Below are positions 27,995 through 34,601 of a stretch of 36,684 nucleotides of DNA, in pieces (position 1 is the stretch's first letter; each line of letters starts with the position of its first letter). Origin of the DNA: Candidatus Rhodoferax mariagerensis (GTDB taxonomy: Bacteria; Pseudomonadota; Gammaproteobacteria; Burkholderiales; Burkholderiaceae_C); the NCBI GenBank assembly GCA_016719055.1, contig JADKAW010000056.1:1-36684 (forward strand), read 5' to 3'. The notes under the pieces are model-generated. The model worked only from the letters and a program-made list of their open reading frames with translations, made no database searches and had not been told where the DNA came from. The translations under genes were made by a program, and so were the position numbers.

Positions 27995-28495
27995 ATGGCA
28001 ACGAATCAGGGAGGTGGCTTCGGCCAACGCTCGGGCGGTCCCGGTCAGGGCGGTTATGGCAACGACCGCTTTAGCACGCCACCCGCACCCACCATTTCAG
28101 TCAGTGACATCAAGCTCGGGGCCGCGCTGCCAGTGGACTTGTTTGCGGACATAGCCCAAGAAAAGGCCGCATTAATTTTTGATGCAAAACGCGGCAGAAA
28201 AATTAACGAGTCAACCCAGCTACGCAAGTTTTATGACGAGTTGGTAATGTGGTTTGATAAGGTTCATCACGAGCGAACGAAAGTGGACAAGGTTGGCAAA
28301 TATGCTGAGGTAGCTCCATTTATCAAGATGATGATTGCAAAGGTCGCCTACGCACGAGGGCGTACTCATGTGGATGAGTGCTTTGAGCAGATGTTCAGCC
28401 ACCTCATTCGCCAGATCGACAGCCCAGACACCCTCAAACACGCCAAACTGTTTATGGAAGCCTTCATGGGCTTCTACAAAGCCCAGGAGAAATAA
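27995..28495 (+). CDS. csm2: Csm2, small subunit of the type III-A effector
   Basis: 166 residues. An N-terminal glycine-rich flexible stretch (about residues 4-25: GGGFGQRSGGPGQGGYG) precedes the helical Csm2 core: LRKFYDELVMWFDKV, VAPFIKMMIAKVAYARGR and the C-terminal LFMEAFMGFYKAQEK. Csm2 lines the crRNA-target duplex along the complex. A strong ribosome site (AAGGAG, 27981-27986) overlaps the end of cas10. The Gly-rich leader is not needed for the fold as far as I know and may be an appendage of this lineage. Confidence 0.92.
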   Translation: MATNQGGGFGQRSGGPGQGGYGNDRFSTPPAPTISVSDIKLGAALPVDLFADIAQEKAALIFDAKRGRKINESTQLRKFYDELVMWFDKVHHERTKVDKVGKYAEVAPFIKMMIAKVAYARGRTHVDECFEQMFSHLIRQIDSPDTLKHAKLFMEAFMGFYKAQEK

Positions 28496-28498
28496 GCC

Positions 28499-29221
28499 AT
28501 GACGCAACAGCACCTCACCGCCATCACCACCATCACCGCCACGCTTGAACTCGTGACCGGCCTGCGCATAGGCGCAGGCGACAGCGAAATGCATATCGGC
28601 GGTGTCGATAACACCGTCATCAAGCATCCGCACACCCAGTCACCCTACATTCCCGGCTCCAGCCTCAAGGGCAAGATGCGCAGCCTGCTGGAATGGCGCA
28701 GCGGTGCAGTCAAAGAAAACGCTTTGGGCTGGGATGAATATCAAAAAGCCAGCGGCAGCGTGCAGGCCGAGGTCAAACGCATCCTGCAACTTTTCGGCAT
28801 CAGTGGCGATGCCAAGCTGGGCGTGGAAGACATCACCACCATCGGCCCAACGCGCATCTCGTTTTGGGACTGCAATCTGAAAAAAGAATGGGAGGCCCAA
28901 GCCCGCGAAGACAACTTCTCGCTGACCGAAGTCAAAAGCGAAAACCGCATTAACCGCATTTCAGGCGTGGCCGAGCACCCGCGCCAAACCGAGCGTGTAC
29001 CCGCCGGCGCGCAATTCGACTTTCGCCTGTCGGTCAAAAAACTCGCCGGTGACGGCGACGACCTGCTGGCCACCGTACTGCAAGGGCTGAAACTGCTGGA
29101 GCTTGACAGCGTTGGCGGCTCCGGCTCGCGCGGCTACGGCAAGGTGAAGTTTGTCAACCTGCAAATCGACGGCGCAGATGCCCAGGCGCGCCTGGATGCG
29201 GTCAAAGCGTTTGGAGGCTGA
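28499..29221 (+). CDS. csm3: Csm3, backbone RNase subunit of the type III-A effector
   Basis: 240 residues, a RAMP protein that forms the crRNA-binding backbone and cuts target RNA every six bases. HIGGVDNTVIKH contains the catalytic Asp (Asp37). YIPGSSLKGKMRSLLEW is the conserved loop that follows it, and LDSVGGSGSRGYGKVKF is the C-terminal glycine-rich RAMP motif. RINRISGVAEHPRQTERVPA fits the thumb region. The start is 3 bp after the csm2 stop. The next gene in the transcript is not csm4 but an antitoxin gene 3 bp downstream. Confidence 0.95.
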   Translation: MTQQHLTAITTITATLELVTGLRIGAGDSEMHIGGVDNTVIKHPHTQSPYIPGSSLKGKMRSLLEWRSGAVKENALGWDEYQKASGSVQAEVKRILQLFGISGDAKLGVEDITTIGPTRISFWDCNLKKEWEAQAREDNFSLTEVKSENRINRISGVAEHPRQTERVPAGAQFDFRLSVKKLAGDGDDLLATVLQGLKLLELDSVGGSGSRGYGKVKFVNLQIDGADAQARLDAVKAFGG

Positions 29222-29224
29222 ACC

Positions 29225-29428
29225 ATGAGCAACCCTATGCTGGCTCAAACCATCTACCAGGCAGCCCAAGCCCTGCCAGACGTGCAGGCCGCCGAAGTGC
29301 TGGACTTCATCTATTTCTTGCGTACCCGGCAAGAACTGGCCGAGCATCGCGACTTGCAAGCAGCACAACAAGATTCAATGAACCATGTGTGGGACAACGA
29401 AGCAGACGAGGCCTGGAATCATGTATGA
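29225..29428 (+). CDS. Antitoxin-like small protein (DUF2281 type)
   Basis: 67 residues. LPDVQAAEVLDFIYFLRTRQ matches the DUF2281 pattern (LP...EVLDFI.FL), a family found beside PemK/MazF-type toxins. The C-terminal tail (SMNHVWDNEADEAWNHV) is acidic and likely unstructured, as expected for a part that wraps the toxin. The stop overlaps the toxin start by 8 bp (ATGTATGA), the usual coupled arrangement. It lies directly between csm3 and the toxin, in the same direction, with no room for a separate promoter except within csm3. Confidence 0.75.
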   Translation: MSNPMLAQTIYQAAQALPDVQAAEVLDFIYFLRTRQELAEHRDLQAAQQDSMNHVWDNEADEAWNHV

Positions 29429-29756
29429 AGCAGGTACCGTTGTTTTGATGCCGTTTCCGTTCAGTGATGCGTCAGCCAACAAGCGCCGGCCGGTCCTGAT
29501 GCTGACGCAACCCGATCACCAAGGTGAATTTGTCGGCATGCCACTGACCAGCCAACCTCAGCCTACGCCAGCATTACCGCTTTTACCCGGCCCAATGGCG
29601 TTGGGTGGAACGCTGCCTCTGGCCAGTTGGGTCAAAACTGACACGGTGTATTCGCTTAGCGAGAAGCGGGTCATCAAAATCATCGGTCGCCTGAGTGAGG
29701 ACAGCCGCGCCTATTGCGTGCAACAGTTGTGCCTGTACCTGAATCGGGGGCGCTAA
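29421..29756 (+). CDS. PemK/MazF-like toxin (mRNA interferase)
   Basis: 111 residues from the ATG at 29421. GTVVLMPFPFSDASANKRRP is the N-terminal strand and loop of the MazF/PemK fold, including the conserved FPF and KRRPV. ASWVKTDTVYSLSEKRVIKI and IGRLSED match the later conserved strands. Such toxins cut mRNA at short sequence motifs and are held by an antitoxin. It is preceded by the DUF2281-like antitoxin and ends 2 bp before the csm4 ATG, so it lies inside the csm operon. The length is normal and no truncation is seen. Confidence 0.82.
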   Translation: MYEAGTVVLMPFPFSDASANKRRPVLMLTQPDHQGEFVGMPLTSQPQPTPALPLLPGPMALGGTLPLASWVKTDTVYSLSEKRVIKIIGRLSEDSRAYCVQQLCLYLNRGR

Positions 29757-29758
29757 CC

Positions 29759-30748
29759 ATGCAAACTTACTGCTTCACGCTGCGCCCCTTGAGCGCCTTT
29801 GGTACACCGCTGGCCGGTGACACCTTGTTTGGCCAACTCTGCTGGACGCTGCGCCACCAGTTGGGCAATGCCCGGCTGAACGAATTGCTGCACGGCTACA
29901 CCAGCGGCCAGCCGTTTGCCGTGCTGTCAGACGCGTTGCCAGCAGGCCATGTGCCTTTGCCACACGTACCGTCTGAAATGTGGCAAAAGTCCACCGCTGC
30001 GGGTGCGCCAGACCGCAAGGCACTCAAAAAAAAGAAATGGCTGCCGGTTGCCGATCTGGCCAACCCCTTTGAGCAATGGCAAAGCCTGGCTAAAAGTGAT
30101 GCTGATGTGGCACCGCAGGTTGCCACGCCGATCGAGCGCGCCCAGCCCCACAACACCATCAACCGCCAGACCGGCACCACCGGTGAAGGCCAGTTTGCGC
30201 CCTACGCCATGCCGCAAATCTGGTTTCACCCGGACATGCTCTTTGATCTGGTTGTGGTGCTGGATGATGCCCGTCTGAGTCTGGCCGAAATGACAGCCGC
30301 GCTGGAATACATGGGTCATGTCGGCTTTGGCCGCGATGCCAGCATTGGGCTGGGCAAGTTTGAGCTGCTGGGCGATGCTGTATTGAGCAGCCTTCGCGGC
30401 GAGATCGCCGCGCCCACAACGGCCGCCATCAACTGTTTTCTGACACTTGGTCCGTGTGCACCACAAGGTCTGGGTTTTTGCCCGGTACGCAGCAGCTACC
30501 AGGTAGCTACGCGTTTTGGTCGACACGGTGATGCCGCTGTGCAATCGGGCCAGCCTTTTAAACGACCGGTGCTGTTGGCCAAGGCCGGTGGCGTGTTTTG
30601 GCCTGAAACGCTGGACGCATCACGCTTCTTTCTTGGCCAAGGCTTGGGCGGTGCGGCCAACCCAGTGTCGCTGGCCATGCCCGAAACGGTGCAACAAGGC
30701 TACGCCCCGGTCATCGCCATCGCTCGGCCTGTGGAGACAAACGCATGA
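29759..30748 (+). CDS. csm4: Csm4, crRNA 5'-handle-binding RAMP subunit
   Basis: 329 residues from the ATG at 29759. It begins CFTLRPLSAFGTPLAGDTLF followed by GQLCWTLRHQLGN, the typical N-terminal RAMP signature of Csm4. FAPYAMPQIWFHPDMLFDLV and ALEYMGHVGFGRDASIGLGK (glycine-rich C-terminal motif) support it. It should cap the crRNA 5' handle and contact Cas10. The stop overlaps the csm5 start (ATGA, 30745-30748). Confidence 0.93.
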   Translation: MQTYCFTLRPLSAFGTPLAGDTLFGQLCWTLRHQLGNARLNELLHGYTSGQPFAVLSDALPAGHVPLPHVPSEMWQKSTAAGAPDRKALKKKKWLPVADLANPFEQWQSLAKSDADVAPQVATPIERAQPHNTINRQTGTTGEGQFAPYAMPQIWFHPDMLFDLVVVLDDARLSLAEMTAALEYMGHVGFGRDASIGLGKFELLGDAVLSSLRGEIAAPTTAAINCFLTLGPCAPQGLGFCPVRSSYQVATRFGRHGDAAVQSGQPFKRPVLLAKAGGVFWPETLDASRFFLGQGLGGAANPVSLAMPETVQQGYAPVIAIARPVETNA

Positions 30749-32262
30749 ACACGTTCTTGAAAACCTACAAACTGGCGCTGACCCCGCTGTCGCCAATTCA
30801 CATCGGCTGCGGCGAAGACTTTGAGCCGACCAACTATGTGATTGACGATGGGACTCTACATGGGTTTGACCCGAGCAGGGCGATTCTGGATGCCAGACAA
30901 CTGGAAGCACTAGGCAAAGCCAGCTCTGGAACAGACCCTCTGGCCATTCAACGTTTTTTCAAAAGCAATACCAAAACTTTTCTCAAAATTGCCAATGTAA
31001 AAATTCCTGTGTGCGCAGGCATCAAAGATGAATATGCTGGTCTCGGACAGGCTGCCAATGTCGAACGCAACGGAAAGCCTGTCATCAATCAATTTTTCAT
31101 TGAGCGACACGAATACACGGGACCCGAAAAGCAGCCCTATATTCCAGGCAGTAGTTTCAAAGGTGCAGTTCGCACGGCATGGCTGGACGCGCTAAACGGC
31201 AAGCAACAGCCCGGCGATGTCCAGTTCAAATTTAACGGTGAAGCGAAATCAACCGTAGCCATGGAAACTCGTTTATTCAGAGGTGACTTCAAAACCAGCC
31301 CGCTGCGTTTGCTGAAAGTTTCTGATTTCATGCCAACCGACAACCTGAATCGCAAGATTTGGTATGCCGTCAACCTGAAAAGGCAACCTGTAAAAAACCG
31401 ACACGGCGAGTTGGTCGTGCCGAAAGGTGCAACAACTCGCAAAGAGTGCATTCAGGCGGCACAGTTTCGCTCTCTTACCGCAGATGTAACGCTGCCAGTG
31501 CTTGGTGCAGAGTCTGCCAAAAGCGGCGAGGTACCAGCAACTGCACTTCGCCAGACTGATTTACTGACCATTGGTAAGAAAGTAAACGACTACCACCTGC
31601 CACGTCTGATGGCGGAGCTTAATCCCCTTAGTGAGCGGGGGTTTGTCAACCCGCATTGGATGGAATCGGTGACCAAACTGATTTCAACTGACCTTCATGC
31701 CTTGCTTTCAACCGGCAAAGTATTATTGGTGCGACTGGGACGATACGGCGGCGCTGAGAGCAAAACACTTTCCGGCGATGGTGTGGCACAAATCAAAATC
31801 ATGGAAGGCAAAGGAGCCGACGGTAAAAACAAGTTTTCATTCCAAAGCCACACAAAAACCGTCTGGCTGGCAGCTGAAAACGATAAGGCTAACAAACATC
31901 TGCTCCCTTTTGGTTGGGCTCTGGTAGAAATTGATCCAACACAAGATGAGCCCGTCATTTTCGAATGGTGCAAAACATGGTCAAAAGGGCTTTTGACACA
32001 AAACTTGGAGTCACCAGAAAATCAGCAGTCGGCAAAAGTCGCGGAAAAATACGTTTGGACTGCGGCCCGTATCAAATTCAACCGCGCCAACGGCACGCTC
32101 ACTGTAGATCATGATGGCAAACAGGCCAGTGCCATATCGCCGACTGGTGAATTACTCCTCAGTGCGTTACCCGCCGTACTTCAAACCAAAATCCGGCGCA
32201 ACGAGTTCGTCAAGGCCACGGCTACCGTTGAAGGCAAGATCTTGTTGAAGGTCGAGCCATGA
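30745..32262 (+). CDS. csm5: Csm5, RAMP subunit at the crRNA 3' end
   Basis: 505 residues. The family motifs are LTPLSPIHIGCGEDFEPTNY at the N-terminus, KQPYIPGSSFKGAVRTAWLD in the middle (the RAMP loop), and EFVKATATVEGKILLKVE at the end. It caps the 3' side of the complex. Length is a little above that of many Csm5 proteins, with extra sequence between about residues 330 and 400 (SKTLSGDGVAQIKIMEGKG and following). The nucleotide composition of 30,940-32,200 looks slightly more AT-rich than its neighbours. It overlaps hicA by 4 bp. Confidence 0.92.
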   Translation: MNTFLKTYKLALTPLSPIHIGCGEDFEPTNYVIDDGTLHGFDPSRAILDARQLEALGKASSGTDPLAIQRFFKSNTKTFLKIANVKIPVCAGIKDEYAGLGQAANVERNGKPVINQFFIERHEYTGPEKQPYIPGSSFKGAVRTAWLDALNGKQQPGDVQFKFNGEAKSTVAMETRLFRGDFKTSPLRLLKVSDFMPTDNLNRKIWYAVNLKRQPVKNRHGELVVPKGATTRKECIQAAQFRSLTADVTLPVLGAESAKSGEVPATALRQTDLLTIGKKVNDYHLPRLMAELNPLSERGFVNPHWMESVTKLISTDLHALLSTGKVLLVRLGRYGGAESKTLSGDGVAQIKIMEGKGADGKNKFSFQSHTKTVWLAAENDKANKHLLPFGWALVEIDPTQDEPVIFEWCKTWSKGLLTQNLESPENQQSAKVAEKYVWTAARIKFNRANGTLTVDHDGKQASAISPTGELLLSALPAVLQTKIRRNEFVKATATVEGKILLKVEP

Positions 32263-32507
32263 GCCAATTTGAAAAGCTTTTGCTGCGCCTACTGCGCGGC
32301 ACATCAGACAACAGCATTGGCTTTCAGGAATTGTGTGGTCTGTTGGCGCACCTTGGTTTCCAGATGCACACGCGCGGCAGTCACCATGTATTCTCCAAAC
32401 TAGGTGTTGCTGAGTTGATCAACCTGCAGCGCGATGGTGCGAACGCAAAACCCTATCAAGTCAAGCAAGTGCGCCAGGTCATTGTCAAATACAAGTTGGA
32501 GGTGTAA
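32259..32507 (+). CDS. hicA: HicA-family toxin (mRNA interferase)
   Basis: 82 residues. GFQELCGLLAHLGFQMHTRG then SHHVFSK give the small dsRBD-like fold with the active-site histidine of HicA (GSHHVF). The C-terminal VKQVRQVIVKYKLEV is also family-like. HicA degrades mRNA and is neutralised by HicB. The start overlaps the csm5 stop (ATGA), so it is translationally coupled to a CRISPR effector gene. The N-terminus is slightly longer than in minimal HicA proteins. Confidence 0.85.
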   Translation: MSQFEKLLLRLLRGTSDNSIGFQELCGLLAHLGFQMHTRGSHHVFSKLGVAELINLQRDGANAKPYQVKQVRQVIVKYKLEV

Positions 32508-32509
32508 GC

Positions 32510-32722
32510 ATGAATCGTTTTGAAATCATCATCTTCTGGAGCGACGAAGACCATTGTTTTGTCGCCGACGTGCCGGAGTTGCCCGGTTGCATGGCGCATG
32601 GCGAGTCGCATGAGGCGGCGCTAGCAGCGGTCAAGCAAGCCATGCAACTGTGGTTGGACACCGCGCAAAGCATGGGCCGAAGCGTGCCCCAAGCCCGTGG
32701 CAGTCGTTTGATGTTCGCCTGA
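32510..32722 (+). CDS. hicB: HicB-family antitoxin, short form
   Basis: 70 residues. FEIIIFWSDEDHCFVADVPE then LPGCMAHGESHEAALAAVKQ is the conserved HicB partial RNase-H-like fold. The C-terminus ends at about the point where a DNA-binding domain would begin, so this is the short type with no obvious autoregulatory domain. Two bp separate it from hicA, toxin first, which is the classical hicAB order. Without its own DNA-binding part its expression probably follows the csm operon. Confidence 0.85.
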   Translation: MNRFEIIIFWSDEDHCFVADVPELPGCMAHGESHEAALAAVKQAMQLWLDTAQSMGRSVPQARGSRLMFA

Positions 32723-32724
32723 CG

Positions 32725-33120
32725 ATGAGTTCCCAACCCCTGCCTGATGCCCATGCCCCAAACGGTGCGCTGAATGTGCCCGTGCCGGACAGCATCTACC
32801 CCTTCCCCGAGCCCTACCCGCACCTCACCGACGACCAATACGACCTGTTCGATCGCATGAGCGAAATCAGCGAAGACGCCTATTGCGCCGGCTGGATTGG
32901 CGACAACGAGTACAACATCTGGAACGCCATCACGCTGGGCAGCCCGGAGTCTGGCTACCGCTACACCAACCCCCGGCTGCTGCGGCGCTGCAAAAAACTC
33001 TCTGACGAGATCGGCGGCTGGATTTGCTGGACAAAAGACGGCCCCCAGTTCGCGCCAATGGCGCAATGGCTGAAAATGTTCGCGTCCTGGTGCCAACAGA
33101 TGACAAACACCGCAAAATAA
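32725..33120 (+). CDS. Hypothetical protein, 131 aa
   Basis: Not recognised. From the ATG at 32725, 2 bp after hicB. The N-terminal 35 residues are proline-rich (DSIYPFPEPYPHLTDDQYDL); the rest contains many tryptophans and is acidic in its first half: CAGWIGDNEYNIWNAI, SGYRYTNPRLLRRCKKL, DEIGGWICWTKDGPQF, WLKMFASWCQQM. No signal peptide or membrane helix. It sits between a HicAB and a HEPN/MNT module in a defence operon, so an accessory defence role is possible, but there is no direct evidence. Confidence 0.6.
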   Translation: MSSQPLPDAHAPNGALNVPVPDSIYPFPEPYPHLTDDQYDLFDRMSEISEDAYCAGWIGDNEYNIWNAITLGSPESGYRYTNPRLLRRCKKLSDEIGGWICWTKDGPQFAPMAQWLKMFASWCQQMTNTAK

Positions 33121-33161
33121 CAACGCTGCCTGCCGCCAACCAAATCAACCCAAATGCCGCC

Positions 33162-33590
33162 ATGCCCACCGCTTACCCAAGCCTTGACCTGACCTCCTTT
33201 TGCCATGCCCTGGCATCCCTGCAACGCGCTGTGAACCGGTGGCAGGGCGCTGCTGTACAGGACGAAGAACTGCGGGATGCCTGCATCCAGCGCTTTGAGT
33301 ACACCTTTGAGCTGAGTTGGAAAATGCTCAAACGCCGGCTGGAACTAGATCTGCCCGACAGCCAGAGCGTGGATGCGATGAGTTTTCGCGAACTGATGCG
33401 CAGCGGTGGTGAACGTGGTCTGCTGCAAGATGTCGATGCCTGGATGGTGTTTCGGGACAAGCGCAACATCACCTCGCATACCTACAACGCCCTCAAAGCG
33501 GCAGACGTGGCGGCAGTCATTCCCACCTTTGTGCAGCACGCAGCGGAGCTGCTGGCGCAACTGCAAGCCAGAAGCAGTGACGATGCTTGA
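33162..33590 (+). CDS. HepT-like HEPN toxin (HI0074 family)
   Basis: 142 residues. RFEYTFELSWKMLKRRLEL is the family's helical core, and FRDKRNITSHTYN contains R-x4-H-x-Y (RNITSHTY), the HepT motif in which the Tyr is the site modified by the MntA partner and the R/H form the RNase centre. SFRELMRSGGERGLLQDVD also matches the HI0074-type substrate-binding subunit. The stop overlaps the nucleotidyltransferase start by 8 bp (ATGCTTGA, 33583-33590), as is common in these pairs. The start was taken at 33162, the in-frame ATG closest to the first conserved segment. Confidence 0.85.
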   Translation: MPTAYPSLDLTSFCHALASLQRAVNRWQGAAVQDEELRDACIQRFEYTFELSWKMLKRRLELDLPDSQSVDAMSFRELMRSGGERGLLQDVDAWMVFRDKRNITSHTYNALKAADVAAVIPTFVQHAAELLAQLQARSSDDA

Positions 33591-33924
33591 ACTTGACCCA
33601 GCGCAGCAGCAATTGATTCAACGCCTGTTGGCGCATCGCTTGCCTCAGGTGACGGCCATCGCTTTCGGGTCTCGCGTGGCGGGTTGGCAATTTGGCCTGA
33701 ACCCCAAGCCCTACTCTGACCTTGACATGGCCCTATGGGGACTGCGACCCGCCGACGACATCGCCTTGGCGAATTTGCGCGCCGATCTGGAAGAATGCCC
33801 ACTGCCCTGGCGCGTTGACATCAGCGATGCCAATGACCTTCCATCGTCTTTGCGCGACCGGATTGAACGCTATGGCGTATGCCTGCAAGATCAGCCCGCA
33901 CCCCATCTTGTGGCTGACCGATAA
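33583..33924 (+). CDS. MntA-like minimal nucleotidyltransferase antitoxin
   Basis: 113 residues. AIAFGSRVAGW is the GSRxxG motif and YSDLDMALWG carries the metal-binding DxD, so the nucleotidyltransferase centre is intact; a loop of about 15 residues lies between the two. In HepT/MntA systems this enzyme adds AMP units to the HEPN toxin tyrosine and silences it. ELDPAQQQLIQRLLAHRLP precedes the fold. It starts inside the HEPN gene and ends 5 bp before the NUDIX start. Confidence 0.86.
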   Translation: MLELDPAQQQLIQRLLAHRLPQVTAIAFGSRVAGWQFGLNPKPYSDLDMALWGLRPADDIALANLRADLEECPLPWRVDISDANDLPSSLRDRIERYGVCLQDQPAPHLVADR

Positions 33925-33929
33925 CACCC

Positions 33930-34601
33930 ATGCCCCACATCCTCACCGTCCCTCGCGCCCAAGCCCCGGCGCTGCCTGAAACCGGCTGCTGGCCAGTGCA
34001 AAACCTGGACTTTTTGCAGCAAGCCGTCTGGCAAACCCGCGCCAGCGCCGAGCACGACGAGGCCTTTTTGCAACCCATCCCCTACCTGCTGCTGATGAAT
34101 GCCAGCGGCCAACTCTGGTGTTACCAGCGCAGCGGTGGTGACACGCGGCTGGACGGGCGCTGTAGCTGCGGTGTCGGCGGCCATGGTGATTGGCAAGATG
34201 CCCGGCCACCGCTTGAACAATCTATTATTGATAGCTGCCAGCGCATACCCGACAAGGGCTACAAGCCTATTTCATCCATCAACCCACAGGCCACACTGCA
34301 ACACGCCCTGCTGCGCGAGGTGGCCGAAGAGCTGGGTGCCACAGCGGCCGATCTGGGCCCAATCACCTTTCATGGCCTGATCTTTGAGGGCTTGTCACCC
34401 GTGGGTCGAGTCCATCTGGGCGTGCTGTTTACCGCCCGGTGGCTGCCTGTACAACTGCCGCAACCAGTGGCCGGTGAAGCGCTGCATGGTTTGGGTTTCC
34501 GGCCAGCCAACACCGTTGCCAACAACGCCCAATTCGAGCGATGGAGCCGGTTGGCAGCGCAGCACCTGATGGACTGCGCTGCGCGGAACTGCCCCCATTG
34601 A
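33930..34601 (+). CDS. NUDIX-domain hydrolase
   Basis: 223 residues. LLLMNASGQLWCYQRSGGDT then CSCGVGGHGDWQD and ALLREVAEELGATAADLG give the Nudix fold with the REVxEELG half of the Nudix box. The G-x5-E half is not canonical here because a 20-30-residue stretch separates VGGHGDWQD from the REVAEELG helix. That stretch is encoded by bases resembling a dispersed repeat (34,221-34,276). Nudix enzymes cleave nucleoside diphosphate-X bonds; with a deaminase next door, an altered nucleotide such as an inosine nucleotide is a conceivable substrate (inference). The stop shares a base with the next start (TGATG), so the two genes are likely coupled. Confidence 0.82.
   Translation: MPHILTVPRAQAPALPETGCWPVQNLDFLQQAVWQTRASAEHDEAFLQPIPYLLLMNASGQLWCYQRSGGDTRLDGRCSCGVGGHGDWQDARPPLEQSIIDSCQRIPDKGYKPISSINPQATLQHALLREVAEELGATAADLGPITFHGLIFEGLSPVGRVHLGVLFTARWLPVQLPQPVAGEALHGLGFRPANTVANNAQFERWSRLAAQHLMDCAARNCPH
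34221..34276 (+). repeat. Dispersed short repeat copy inside the NUDIX gene
   Basis: The segment starts with CTATTATTGATAGCTGCCAG and ends GGGCTACAAGCCTATTTC, resembling a GCTATCAAT...AGCGC...GGCTACAAGCC repeat that I associate with Comamonadaceae genomes. It keeps the reading frame and encodes IIDSCQRIPDKGYKPIS. The assignment relies on memory of the pattern plus a partial second match at 23,440. Confidence 0.45.
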
